31,991 bases of DNA from Isotricha intestinalis. Lineage: Eukaryota; Ciliophora; Litostomatea; Vestibuliferida; Isotrichidae. Positions within the stretch are counted from its first letter, which is position 1, and each line of letters begins with the position of its first letter. The stretch is taken from NCBI GenBank assembly GCA_023807065.1, contig JAJJLU010003774.1, positions 1 through 31,991 on the forward strand, written 5' to 3'. Positions 20,518 through 29,875 of this stretch are shown here, in pieces. Under the pieces are notes generated by a model that was given only the letters and a program-made list of their open reading frames with translations, was not told where the DNA came from and did not search any database. A program made the position numbers and the translations under genes.

Positions 20518-21336
20518 ATGAAAGGTTTTAATTTTGATTATGAAGGAAGTAATATGTATAGAAAAGATAATGGAAATTACTTTGATAAAAGTATTAATGA
20601 AGAAATAAATGAAAAAATGAATAAAGAAGATTTTTCAATAAATTATCCTAATTTTATTAATTCAAATTCAAATTATTATCATGGCATTTATAATAATGAT
20701 AATTATAATAACAATCATTATTACAAAAAAGAGACTGACAGTGAATGTAATATAAATAATAAAACAGATTTTTCTTTTAATTATAATAATAATTTAAATG
20801 AAATTAAAGGAAATAATGATTTTGAAAAAAGAATAATTTATTTAGAAAAAAAAGTAAATGAACTAGAAAAAATAATTAAAACATATGAAGAAGTTTTTAA
20901 AAAAAATATAAATTGTAATAATTATTATAATAATAATAATAATGATAATATTATAAATGAAATTAATTTAAAAATAAATAATTTAGCAAATCAAATAAAA
21001 AATATTCAAAATACTTATAAAAATTTTTCAAATACAATTGATATTCATAATATAAAAAAATTAAAAAATGAAAATAATAATTATGAAATAAATAAAATAT
21101 TAGAACAAAATTCAAAAGATTTACAAATTATCACAAAAGATATAAAAGACTTTCATAAAATATATGATATTGATAAAACAAATATAAATAAAAATTTTGA
21201 AAATATTTTTAAAGATATAACATGTAATAAAGATAATATAGATAAATTAAATACTAAAATTTTAAGTATAATTGATATTTTTAATGAACAACCTTCTGAA
21301 GAAGAATTATTTATGAAAAATATTAGAGAGAATTAA
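20518..21336 (+). CDS. Coiled-coil, Asn-rich protein, unknown
   Basis: 272 residues, not recognised. Residues 1-100 are Asn/Tyr-rich and probably disordered (…NYYHGIYNNDNYNNNHYY…). From about residue 104 a clear heptad pattern starts ('RIIYLEKKVNELEKIIKTYEEVF'). A second coiled-coil stretch follows a short Asn run ('INEINLKINNLANQIKNIQNTY'), and helical character continues to the end. There is no signal peptide or membrane segment. It ends in TAA. It is probably a structural or scaffold protein that oligomerises through the coiled coil. The start follows an A-rich leader typical of the window. Confidence 0.75.
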   Translation: MKGFNFDYEGSNMYRKDNGNYFDKSINEEINEKMNKEDFSINYPNFINSNSNYYHGIYNNDNYNNNHYYKKETDSECNINNKTDFSFNYNNNLNEIKGNNDFEKRIIYLEKKVNELEKIIKTYEEVFKKNINCNNYYNNNNNDNIINEINLKINNLANQIKNIQNTYKNFSNTIDIHNIKKLKNENNNYEINKILEQNSKDLQIITKDIKDFHKIYDIDKTNINKNFENIFKDITCNKDNIDKLNTKILSIIDIFNEQPSEEELFMKNIREN

Positions 21337-21891
21337 TTAAATATACTCTTTAGAATAATATTTTTTCTTTTTAAATAAAAATATAAATTAAAAAAAAATA
21401 TTATATTTATCTTTAATAATAATATATAATAATTAAAGAATTATATTGTAAATTAACTTTTATATTCAGTAAAATTATAACAAAAAAATAAAGAAAATAA
21501 GATATAATGTAATGAAAATAATACAAAATATATTTATATCTAATAATAATAAATAATATTATTTATATATGTTAAATTCAGATGAACATTTTGAAATAAA
21601 TACTTTTGATTCTTTAATATTTTTTCATGATGAAGAATAGATAAAGAAAGAGATAAAAATAATTATTTATATATTTATAGAAAACATAAGTTTAAAATAA
21701 TATATATTAGTATACTCTTTTCATCTTTATTAACTTTTTAAAATAAAACAAATTTTAATTTTATAAAATTTTAATTTTTACAGTTATTACTGATAAAATA
21801 AATCTTATTATAACTTTCAAAGATAAAAATATTGTTTTCATATTCAAATAAAAAATATTATTTATAATAATTAAAAATTAAATTAAATTAA
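21337..21891. other. Intergenic; one 23-codon frame only
   Basis: About 555 bases between two plus-strand genes. A frame at 21569-21640 reads ATG to TAG for 23 residues (MLNSDEHFEINTFDSLIFFH then DEE), with acidic and aromatic residues that look coding-like. It is too short to stand alone and no matching splice signals are convincing. The rest is A/T-rich and should hold the promoter of the phosphatase-like gene. Confidence 0.4.
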
Positions 21892-23262
21892 ATGTCTTCA
21901 AAAATAATAATTATACTAATTTCTTTAATAAAACAATCATTATTAAAAACTCCAATATTTGTTTTTTCATTTTTTGAAAATGGATTAACTTCACCAAATA
22001 ATTTAAATGAAAAAATGAAAGATATATTTAATCAAAAATGGGAAAATAAAAATAAATTAACTTCAATAGGAAGAAGAATGCAATATATATTAGGTTATAA
22101 TAATTATAAAAAGTATATTGAAAACAATTCTTTTCTTTCTTTAAAATTTAATCCTTTTGAAATTTATGTTTTATCTAAAAAAAATAATAAAAATATTGAA
22201 AGTGTTGAATGTCATTTACAAGGTTTTTATCCTTTAAATAATTTATTTTCTGAAAAAATATATTTAAATCAACAAAAAAAATCTAATCCTCCTATTAATA
22301 TTTCTAAAAGTTTAAATTTAGAAATTAAAAAATTAAATAATTTAAATTCTCCTTTACCTGAATTTATGAATATTATTCCTTATCATATTTTTTATAATTT
22401 TGATTATGAAAATAAATTTATTGAATGCAATGAAAAAATAAATAAGATTAAAGAAAAGAATTTAGAAAATAACAATATTAAAAATTTAGTTTTTGAATTT
22501 AATTTATATTACAAAAATAACTTTAATAAATTATTAAAAGAAAAAGGAGAATATTCTTTTATTTATATTATTAAAATTTGTGATAATTTTATTATTGATT
22601 TAAATTATGGAATTGATTTATCTTTTATTGAAAAATATGGAATAAATAAAAACAATTTTTCAAATTTTTGTGAAAAAGTAAATAATATTAAATATAATGA
22701 CTATTATTTTGGAGATGAAAAAAATGAAATTAATAAAGTTGAAATTAGTAGTTTATTAAATGAAATATTAATTTATTTAAAAAATAAAATTAATAATTTA
22801 GAAAATGAAAATTTAAAAAAATTTATTTTATTTTCAGGAGATGAATTTACTATCAGTGGAATAGAAATTTTTATTAATAAAGTTTTTAATAATAATATTT
22901 TTATTAATCCTATTTTTGCTTCTAATATTTATTTTGAAGTTTATAAAAAAGAAAATAATAATTCTTTAAATTATGAAAATTATGAAGTTAAATATATAAT
23001 AAATGATAAATTAATTAGCACTTTTAATTTAAATGAATTTATTGAAAACATTGAAAATAATATTTGGAAAGAAGAAGAAATATTTAATTTTTGTGAAATT
23101 AAAATCAAAAAAATTGAATTTGATTCTTATAGTAAATTAAAAAATATTATTTGGATTTTAATAATAATTATTTTATTATTAACAATTTCTATTATTGTAT
23201 TATATGTAAAAATAAAAAAAAGAAAACCAGATAGATTAACAAAGTTAATTCATGAAGATTAA
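21892..23262 (+). CDS. Histidine acid phosphatase-like membrane protein, catalytic motifs lost
   Basis: 456 residues with the overall plan of type I membrane histidine acid phosphatases. It has an N-terminal hydrophobic signal, a core strand, the block 'KLTSIGRRMQYILG..NYKKYI', 'FNPFEIYVLS', then 'VECHLQGFYPL', and a single membrane helix (about 416-438) with a short basic tail. Active enzymes have RHGxRxP; here the aligned residues 29-35 are ENGLTSP, so the catalytic Arg, His and second Arg are gone. The distal 'HD' proton-donor motif aligns with residues 315-320, SGDEFT, so the His is also missing. The fold is recognisable but this should be a pseudo-enzyme, perhaps a lysosomal or surface binding protein. 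The frame is intact, ends in TAA and shows no decay, so it appears to be a retained gene. Family assignment is confident; function is not. Confidence 0.85.
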   Translation: MSSKIIIILISLIKQSLLKTPIFVFSFFENGLTSPNNLNEKMKDIFNQKWENKNKLTSIGRRMQYILGYNNYKKYIENNSFLSLKFNPFEIYVLSKKNNKNIESVECHLQGFYPLNNLFSEKIYLNQQKKSNPPINISKSLNLEIKKLNNLNSPLPEFMNIIPYHIFYNFDYENKFIECNEKINKIKEKNLENNNIKNLVFEFNLYYKNNFNKLLKEKGEYSFIYIIKICDNFIIDLNYGIDLSFIEKYGINKNNFSNFCEKVNNIKYNDYYFGDEKNEINKVEISSLLNEILIYLKNKINNLENENLKKFILFSGDEFTISGIEIFINKVFNNNIFINPIFASNIYFEVYKKENNNSLNYENYEVKYIINDKLISTFNLNEFIENIENNIWKEEEIFNFCEIKIKKIEFDSYSKLKNIIWILIIIILLLTISIIVLYVKIKKRKPDRLTKLIHED

Positions 23263-23530
23263 AAAATAATATTTAATAATATTAATTATTAATATATAAT
23301 AAAAGATTTTAAATTTTATTTATTTAATTAATAAAAAAAATGAAACAAATAAAAATCATCTTCTTAAAAAATATTATTCTCATTTTAATTTTTAAATTTT
23401 AGTCTTAATATTAATTTATATTTCAATTCATTTTAAATAGAATTTAAATAATTTATAATGATATATTTTTTTATTTTTTTTTCATTATACAGATATTAAT
23501 TTAATATTTAATAAAAAAATTTGAAAAAAA

Positions 23531-24487
23531 ATGTTTGATATACCTTCAATAAAAGAAGATTCAAAAAATTCAGATATATTTTTCAACTTTTTTGATTCTT
23601 TAGAAGAAAATGAAGCTTTAGATTATAATGAAGAAGAAATAAATAATTTATTCAAAAAAAATAATTTAACAAAAAAAAGAAAAAGAGAAGAAGATATTAT
23701 TAAAAAAACGGAAAAATTAAAAAAAAATGCAGAAAGTGCGAGAAAAGCAAGATTAAGGAAAAAATTATTATTAGACTCTTTAATTGAAGAAAATAAAAAA
23801 TTAAAGAAATTAATATATTTTTATCAAAAAGAAATTCAATTGTATATATGTAAAGATTGTAAAAAAAAATTAAATAAACCAGAATTGATGTTTAAAATAG
23901 AACAAAATAATAATAATAATAAAAAGATAATAAGTAAAAAACCATTATTTTCAATTATTATTACAATAATATTGATACTTGTTCTTTTTTCATTTAATAA
24001 TATAAATATTGCAAATGAAAAAAAAAGCATTAGAAATTTAGAACAAAAAGATTATTTTGAAATTTCAAATAAAGATTTAAAAAATATTAATTTAACACAT
24101 AATAAATTATATATCTCTTTTGGAGATTATTATTCTTTAATTTCAAAAAATAATTTTTTAAATGGAAAAAATTTAATTTTTTCAATGAAAAATAAAGGAA
24201 TTAAATATATTAAAGAAGAAGATTTTGATTTTAATAAAATAAAAGATTGTAAACATTGTTTAATTGAATTATATAGAAATAATATTGAATATGCTCCTGA
24301 CAGAATAAATAGATTTAAAATATTTTTTTATCCTAAAAATATTATTACTCCTGAAGGATTAATTAATTATGTTAATAATATTGATGAAAAAGGAAATAAA
24401 TATGAAACTTTTTTTGAAATTGATTGTTTAGGTATTGGATTTTCAACAAATAGATTATATGAAAATAATAATATTAAAAATTTATGA
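23531..24487 (+). CDS. Membrane-tethered bZIP transcription factor (ATF6/OASIS-like layout)
   Basis: 318 residues. The N terminus is acidic and probably activating (SLEENEALDYNEEE). A bZIP follows: a basic region with N66, then R74 and L84, exactly the N-x7-R-x9-L spacing of the family, and a short leucine zipper (L84, L91, then hydrophobics). A 'CKDCKKK' pair comes next. A single hydrophobic helix of about 20 residues (about 139-158, 'FSIIITIILILVLF') separates this from a folded C-terminal part of 160 residues. The layout matches ER-anchored bZIPs such as ATF6, CREB3/OASIS and plant bZIP17/28. In those, the nuclear part is released by proteolysis during ER stress. The C-terminal part has two close Cys ('CKHC') and a third ('EIDCLGIGFSTN'). 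Regulation by intramembrane cleavage is inferred. It ends in TGA. Confidence 0.85.
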   Translation: MFDIPSIKEDSKNSDIFFNFFDSLEENEALDYNEEEINNLFKKNNLTKKRKREEDIIKKTEKLKKNAESARKARLRKKLLLDSLIEENKKLKKLIYFYQKEIQLYICKDCKKKLNKPELMFKIEQNNNNNKKIISKKPLFSIIITIILILVLFSFNNINIANEKKSIRNLEQKDYFEISNKDLKNINLTHNKLYISFGDYYSLISKNNFLNGKNLIFSMKNKGIKYIKEEDFDFNKIKDCKHCLIELYRNNIEYAPDRINRFKIFFYPKNIITPEGLINYVNNIDEKGNKYETFFEIDCLGIGFSTNRLYENNNIKNL

Positions 24488-24739
24488 AAATACCATAAAT
24501 TTTTGTTAAATCAATTAGATATTTATAAAAAAAGTAAGTGATAAATAAAAAATGATAATCTAATTGATAACAATATTTTACTTCTTGTATTTTTTAAAAT
24601 TTAAACATTAATTTTAACATTAAAATATTGAGTTTCACTTAAAATTTCTTTAAAAAATATTATATTATTTATTTAATTTAATAATTCTTTCTTTGAAAAT
24701 ATATGAAAAAATAATATTATTGAAATTTATAAATAATAA

Positions 24740-25651
24740 ATGTCAGAAAAAAAATTTTTGAAAGAAAATAATTCAAGAATGAAATTAATTCAAAATGAAA
24801 TAAAAGAAATAATAATAGAAAAATTACTTTTAAAAATAATGAATCAAAATAAAGAAATAATAAAATTAAAAGAGAAATGTGAATATTTAGAAAAATTATC
24901 AATTAAATGTTTAAAAAAATTACTGAATAAAAAAAATAAAAATAATGAAAAAAAAAATATAAATTTATTGCGTTATTTTTCTCCAAGAGATATAACTTTT
25001 AATAGTGATGTAGATTCAATAAATTTAATAAATAATTTTTGTCCTTTAATAGAATGTAAGAAAATAATATTTAAAAAGAAAGAACCTTTTAGTAATGAAA
25101 TTATTAAAAATAATAATAATAAAAATGATTTTTTAATTAAATTTAAAAGTCCTGAAATAAATTCTTCTTCTTTAACAAAACAAAATAAAAATTTAATTAA
25201 TTGTTTAAGTGATATTAATAATAAGAAAAATAATAAAAAAAATAATAAAAACTTTTTTATGGAAATTTCAGAAACAAAAAAATCAAAAGAAAAAATAAAA
25301 AATAATAATAATTCAACAAAAAAATTAATTAATTTAAATAATATTTCAAATGATAATAATAATATTTTAAATAAAAATAATTATTTAAATAATAAAATTA
25401 AACATTCTTCTTCTTCTAAAAATTATTTAAATAATAGTATAGAAAAAAAAAAAAAAAATATTAAAACTTTATCATATAATGAAAATTATAATATTCATTC
25501 AAGACATTTAATAAAAAAACAATCTAAAAATTATTTAAATACTGAAAATTTATTTTTTAGTAAATCTCCTCAAACAATGAGAAATAATTTAATCAATGAT
25601 TTTAGAAATTCTAGTATTGTTAAAATTACTCTTTCTCCTGAAAATTTATAA
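24740..25651 (+). CDS. Coiled-coil plus Asn/Ser-rich protein, unknown
   Basis: 303 residues, not recognised. Residues 1-70 form a charged helix with heptads ('LIQNEIKEIIIEKLLLKIMN', 'KEIIKLKEKCEYLEKLSIKC'). The rest is a low-complexity Asn/Lys/Ser tail carrying several Ser-Pro motifs ('FSPRD', 'KSPEI', 'KSPQT', 'LSPEN') that could be proline-directed kinase sites. There is no signal peptide or membrane segment. It ends in TAA. The Ser-Pro sites and coiled coil suggest a cytoskeletal or cell-cycle-regulated scaffold, which is inference only. Confidence 0.75.
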   Translation: MSEKKFLKENNSRMKLIQNEIKEIIIEKLLLKIMNQNKEIIKLKEKCEYLEKLSIKCLKKLLNKKNKNNEKKNINLLRYFSPRDITFNSDVDSINLINNFCPLIECKKIIFKKKEPFSNEIIKNNNNKNDFLIKFKSPEINSSSLTKQNKNLINCLSDINNKKNNKKNNKNFFMEISETKKSKEKIKNNNNSTKKLINLNNISNDNNNILNKNNYLNNKIKHSSSSKNYLNNSIEKKKKNIKTLSYNENYNIHSRHLIKKQSKNYLNTENLFFSKSPQTMRNNLINDFRNSSIVKITLSPENL

Positions 25652-26060
25652 TTTTTATTTAATAATTTTTTTATTTTCTTTTTTAATTATTTTATATTTT
25701 TAATTTAAATATATTTTTTAATCAAAGAAAATTATTATATTCTTATTTTTTTATATATATTAGTTTAAAGTTTAGGATAATATTTATTTTTAGTATATTT
25801 ATTCATTTATTTGTTTATAATGAAAATAAAATATAAACTTTTTTTTTACAAAAAAAAAATAATTATTTAAATTAAAATAATATAAATTTATTTTTAAGTA
25901 AAGAAAAAAATTTAATTCTATCATTTAAAAATGTTAAAGTGAAATTTCTTATATAAAAATCATTTATTTTTTTAATAGTAAAATAAACTTTAATTAATAT
26001 TAGGATTTTTAGATATTTTGTAAACTAATAGATATTAAAACAATAATATAATTAAGGAAT
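25652..26060. other. Convergent intergenic region
   Basis: About 410 bases between the 3' ends of the plus-strand coiled-coil gene and the minus-strand PIG-C gene. It holds the end signals of both, but no distinct polyadenylation motif stands out in this A/T background. No gene is seen. Confidence 0.5.
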
Positions 26061-26988
26061 TTAATAAAAAGATGTAACTTTAGGTATATCCCACATTCCT
26101 AAAATAAGACTAAAAAATAATTTATGAAAAAAATATATATTACCATTTTTCTTTTTTATAATAATAATTAAAAATAAAAGGATAAATTACAATAACAAAA
26201 ACATTAAAAATTAAAATAAAAAAAATTTTCATATTTTCACTAATATAAAACAAATTAATAATATTATAAATAGTAAATAAAAAATAAGAAATATTACAAG
26301 ATTTATTAGAAAAACTTTGATAAAATTTTCTAATTTCAGGCAAAAATTCAAAAAAATGAATTCCATATAAAATAATTCTAACTTTCATAACAATTTTATT
26401 ATGTAAGAAAGTCATAATAAAAATTAATATCATATAAAAAATTTTTGTGAAAAGAGAAGAAGAATAATAAATATTAATATAATAATCAAAAGAAAAAAGA
26501 AATAAAATACAAAAAGTTAAATAATTCAATTTAATATAATTATAAAATTTTTTTTTAAAGAAAAATTGATTTTCATTTATTATTAAAGAAAAATATTTTG
26601 AAATAACTAAAATAGAATAACTAAAAGCAATTAAAATTTTTGTATTTTTATTTCCTTGTTTTCCATTAATTAAAAAATAATATCCAACAGAAGACAAAAT
26701 TATTGTTAAATCAATAAAATAAAAAATAAATGTATCATTTTCATTTTTTTGTAAATAAAAAGAAAGAGAATAAAATAAAATTAATGTATTAAAAATATTT
26801 AGAAATTCAACTAGAAATTTAAATACCATTTTCCCTGTTTTTTTCTTTGTTTGTAAATAAATAAATAATTCATTTAAATTTAATGGTAATAAATCATATG
26901 GTTTTTCTAACATTTGTTTATATAATTTTGGCCTTATTTCTATTGGAATTTTATGATAAATATATTCAATATTTTTTTGAGCATTCAT
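26061..26988 (-). CDS. PIGC: PIG-C / GPI2, subunit of GPI-GlcNAc transferase, two exons
   Basis: PIG-C is a polytopic ER membrane subunit of the complex that adds GlcNAc to phosphatidylinositol, the first step of GPI-anchor synthesis. Exon 1 is 26988-26144 and exon 2 is 26109-26061. Splicing the 34-base intron (26143-26110, GTAATA...TTTTTTAG) joins phase 2 to give 297 residues. Matches to the family by eye: 'KLYKQMLEKPYD' near the N terminus (compare WxKVLYxxQPYPD), 'SVGYYFLINGKQGNK' after the second membrane segment (compare the GYxxxDxxxGGExxK region), 'LFSFDYYIN' (compare FFDYxxN), 'FFEFLPEIRKF' (compare the FxLWPxxxK region), and the C-terminal 'KEKCLILGMWDIP', which matches the family's K-E-N-I-x-G-P-W-D ending. 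Six to eight membrane segments are visible. Without the intron the frame stops right after KEKW and the signature ending is lost. Family assignment is fairly confident, although the sequence is divergent. Confidence 0.8.
26110..26143 (-). other. 34-base spliceosomal intron in PIG-C
   Basis: The intron starts GTAATATAT and ends ATTATTTTTTAG. It is almost pure A/T with a pyrimidine-rich end, and its removal restores the conserved C-terminal PIG-C motif in frame. Another AG lies ten bases downstream (TCTTATTTTAG), but using it would drop residues and shift the phase, so the upstream AG is preferred. This is the only intron in the window I can defend. Confidence 0.75.
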
Positions 26989-27198
26989 TATTGATTTATT
27001 TTAAAACAATTAATTTTATTAAATTTCTTTTTATAAAAAAAAATCAAATAAATAAAATAATTTAAGTTATATAATCATATCATAAAGAATTTAAAAAATA
27101 AAAAAAAACAATGAATTAATTTATTGATTTTATTTAATATTAAAAGAATAATAAATTTTATTTAAATTTTAATTTAATAATTGTAATTTTTTTAATAT

Positions 27199-27765
27199 TT
27201 AAAATAAATAGAGGAAATCATTTAAAGTTTCAACATTATAACCATCTTTAATAAATCCAAAAGCAATGAAAAAAATATTAATAATATATACAAAAAAATA
27301 AATAGCACCTAAAATGAAGAAAAAATTTCTATATTTCTTATTATAATTAAAATCTTTTTTTAAAGAAAATTTATCATCTTTATCTTGATTTTTTTCTAAT
27401 TCAAAATGAATTAAATGATAAAATACCCCAAAAATAATAAATAAAGATAAAATAAATATTATAATAAAAGCATAATATTTTTCTAAATATAAATAATCAA
27501 ATCCAATTGGAATAAAAATTGAAAAAAATAATGTTATTGATCTTTTTTTCTTTTCATGATTACATTGAATTATATTATCATTTATTTTTCTTTTTTCATT
27601 TTTTATATTTTCATATCCTTCAAAACAAATACAATTTATTTTATTATTATTTTCTATTGGAACTCCATGAAATGAACATATTTCATCTTTAAAATAATTT
27701 GGATGATTTAAATTTTGCAAATTTTGTGAAAATGCTATTAAAAAAAATATTATTTTTTTTCTCAT
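27199..27765 (-). CDS. TM2-domain membrane protein with Cys-rich EGF-like ectodomain
   Basis: 188 residues. A signal peptide (MRKKIIFFLIAFSQ) is followed by a short Cys motif, 'CSFHG' then 'CICFEGY', resembling the end of an EGF-like module, with one more Cys near residue 69. Next comes 'KKRSITLFFSIFIPIGFDYLYLEKYY', which fits the TM2 domain: a basic pre-membrane stretch, a helix with G-F-D-x-(L/F)-Y-L in the turn, and a second helix. A third hydrophobic segment (about 150-175) precedes a short tail. TM2 proteins of this layout are common in ciliates and other protists, with unknown function. It ends in TAA. The start is 88 bases from the start of the plus-strand coiled-coil gene, so the two genes share a divergent promoter. 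Confidence 0.8.
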   Translation of the reverse strand: MRKKIIFFLIAFSQNLQNLNHPNYFKDEICSFHGVPIENNNKINCICFEGYENIKNEKRKINDNIIQCNHEKKKRSITLFFSIFIPIGFDYLYLEKYYAFIIIFILSLFIIFGVFYHLIHFELEKNQDKDDKFSLKKDFNYNKKYRNFFFILGAIYFFVYIINIFFIAFGFIKDGYNVETLNDFLYLF

Positions 27766-27853
27766 TATTTTATTTTTATTTTTTTATTTTTTTTTATAAT
27801 AAAAATAACAAAATTTAAATAAAAAAAAATAAAAAAAATAATTTTTATATTAA
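27766..27853. promoter_or_regulatory. Compact 88-base divergent promoter
   Basis: Only 88 bases separate the start codons of the TM2-domain gene (minus) and the 632-residue coiled-coil gene (plus). The sequence is almost pure A/T with T-rich then A-rich halves. Each side therefore presents an A-rich leader before its ATG. Both 5' UTRs and core promoters must fit here, which suggests very short leaders and possible co-regulation. Confidence 0.5.
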
Positions 27854-29752
27854 ATGAAAAGAAAATATGTTTTAAACAAAGTAAAATTATCAAATGTAGA
27901 TATATTTGAAAATAGAATAAAAGAAAGAAAATTATTTGAAAATGAAAGTTCATTAAATTTGAAAGTAAATTTAAATAAAACAAATAATTATTTTAATTCA
28001 ACATTATCTACTTTTCCTTCAACAAAGAGAACTGCTTTATCTTCAAATAAAAAAAAAAAAACAAAAGGATTTATAAATATAAATAATAATGATTATTATT
28101 TAAAAACTAATAGTTTTTATTTAACAGAAACTAATTTAAAGAAAAAATTAACTCCTAATAAAAATGATTATCTTAGACTTTCTAATTCAAAATCCAACAA
28201 AGAATTTTTTTTTAATGATAAAATTCTTTTATTAAGAAATTTTGAAGAAGAAAAAAAAAAAAATTTATTTTGTTTAAAAAAAAAAACAAAATATGAAATT
28301 AAATCAAATAAAATAAATACAAAAAAAGAAAGTAGTTTAGATTATATAAATAAAACAAGAGAAATAATATTATTAAATTATACTTCAAATATTAAAAAAG
28401 AAAGTTCTTATTCTTTAAGAGAAACTTTTAAAAATAAAATTGAAGAATTAAATGAAAATTGTAAATCTGTTGAAAATGCAATTTACTTTTCAAATAAAAA
28501 TTTTTTTTCTACATTTAATGAATATGTTAAATTTTTATTAAGACAAAAAAAAATTGAAAAAAAGTATAATAATAATTTATTAAGAAAAATTTTTAAATTA
28601 AAAAATGAAAATTCTCTTTTAGAAAGTAAAATCAAAAAAAATCAAATTGATAAAAGTAATATTTTAAAATGGTTATATTTACAAATTTTAATTTTTGAAA
28701 AAAAATTTGTCATTCCTGATTATTATAAAAATATTATTGAACAAGATGATTATCATTTTAATTTAATGTTAGAAGAAAAAACAAAAAAAAATTCAGATTT
28801 AAATTTAATTAAAATAAAGAATACACAAAGACAATTTTTTTCAAATTTAATTAATAATAATAATAATAATAATAATTTAAAAAGAAAAAGTGAAAGTTTT
28901 TTTTATAAAAAAAAATTTGAAAGAATGGATTCAAGAAAGAAATTAGAAAATAATGTTAATAATATTAATAATGATAATGAGCCTTATTCTTATTTAAAAA
29001 ATATTTCTAAGAAAGAAATGAAAAGAATTAGAGATTATAAATATTTTCTTAAATATTTAACTTATAATGATATTTTAGAACAATTTAAACAATATGAAAA
29101 TGAAAGTTTAAATTTGTTAATTAAAAAAGAAAATATAATGTTTCAAATAAAAGAATTAGAAAAAGAGGAAAAACATTATTTTATAGAAAATAAAGAAGAA
29201 TTAGAATTATTAAATAATTCAATAGAAAAAAAAGAAAAAGAATTAAAAATATTAAAATTAAAAAATGAGAATTTAAAAAAAGAAAAAAATCAATTAAAAA
29301 TAACAATAAAAAATTATAATATTAAAGAAGAAGATTATAATGTTAATATTCCATATAAAAAAAATAAAAGTAAACTTTATTTATATATTTATAATATTTA
29401 TCAAATATGTTTACAAATAAATTTAAAAATAAACGAAGAAGAAATAAAAACAAATTTTTATAATCAAGAAGAAGAAATGATTTATTATTTAATTAAAATA
29501 GAACTATTTATCAATTATCTTCTTTCAAAAAAGAAAAGTTATAAAAATGGAAATTTATTTTTTCAATATAAAGAAATTCAAAATAAAATTGAAAAAAATC
29601 ATAAAATTATTAATGCTAAAAAACAAAGAGAAAAGGAAAATTTAAGATTAGAAAAAGTAAAAAAAGAAATTGAAAATAGAAATAATAAAATTTATTTTTT
29701 ACTTAAAAAAAACATGAAAAATATTATGCTATGGGAGTTAAAAAAGAAATGA
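27854..29752 (+). CDS. Coiled-coil protein, possibly cytoskeletal or ciliary
   Basis: 632 residues. The first 150 are basic, Ser/Asn-rich and probably disordered. From about residue 195 a folded helical part starts: 'FNEYVKFLLRQKKIEKKYNN', 'LLRKIFKLKNENSLLESKIKKN', then 'NILKWLYLQILIFEKKFVIPDYYKNII'. After an Asn run come a second helical block ('LTYNDILEQFKQYENESLNL') and a long coiled coil (about 420-500). A final basic helix repeats 'KKQREKENLRLEKVKKEIENR'. The alternation of a 'KW(L)..Q..(E)K...P.YYK' block and long coiled coil is reminiscent of ciliary and centriolar coiled-coil proteins of ciliates, but I cannot name a family. It ends in TGA. The gene overlaps nothing and shares its promoter region with the TM2 gene. 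Confidence 0.75.
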   Translation: MKRKYVLNKVKLSNVDIFENRIKERKLFENESSLNLKVNLNKTNNYFNSTLSTFPSTKRTALSSNKKKKTKGFININNNDYYLKTNSFYLTETNLKKKLTPNKNDYLRLSNSKSNKEFFFNDKILLLRNFEEEKKKNLFCLKKKTKYEIKSNKINTKKESSLDYINKTREIILLNYTSNIKKESSYSLRETFKNKIEELNENCKSVENAIYFSNKNFFSTFNEYVKFLLRQKKIEKKYNNNLLRKIFKLKNENSLLESKIKKNQIDKSNILKWLYLQILIFEKKFVIPDYYKNIIEQDDYHFNLMLEEKTKKNSDLNLIKIKNTQRQFFSNLINNNNNNNNLKRKSESFFYKKKFERMDSRKKLENNVNNINNDNEPYSYLKNISKKEMKRIRDYKYFLKYLTYNDILEQFKQYENESLNLLIKKENIMFQIKELEKEEKHYFIENKEELELLNNSIEKKEKELKILKLKNENLKKEKNQLKITIKNYNIKEEDYNVNIPYKKNKSKLYLYIYNIYQICLQINLKINEEEIKTNFYNQEEEMIYYLIKIELFINYLLSKKKSYKNGNLFFQYKEIQNKIEKNHKIINAKKQREKENLRLEKVKKEIENRNNKIYFLLKKNMKNIMLWELKKK

Positions 29753-29875
29753 ATAAAAATAATAAAAGTAAAAGTAATGAAAAATTTAATTTTAGTGATT
29801 TAATATATTAAATTTTTATTATTTTAAAATAAATTTTATTTTTTTTATTATGATAAATATTGGAAATATTTTTTT

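Noticed and set aside
24485..24540. Possible TGA read-through extending the bZIP protein, with similar extensions after the TGA stops at 15286 and 29750
   Set aside because: The open extensions are about 13-20 codons, within the expected distance to the next stop by chance. No read-through context is recognisable.
23836..27983. Antisense frames at 23836-24030, 24717-24902, 26883-27065 and 27765-27983
   Set aside because: Each overlaps a better-supported gene or its leader on the other strand and has the Phe/Leu/Ile composition of complementary AT-rich coding DNA.
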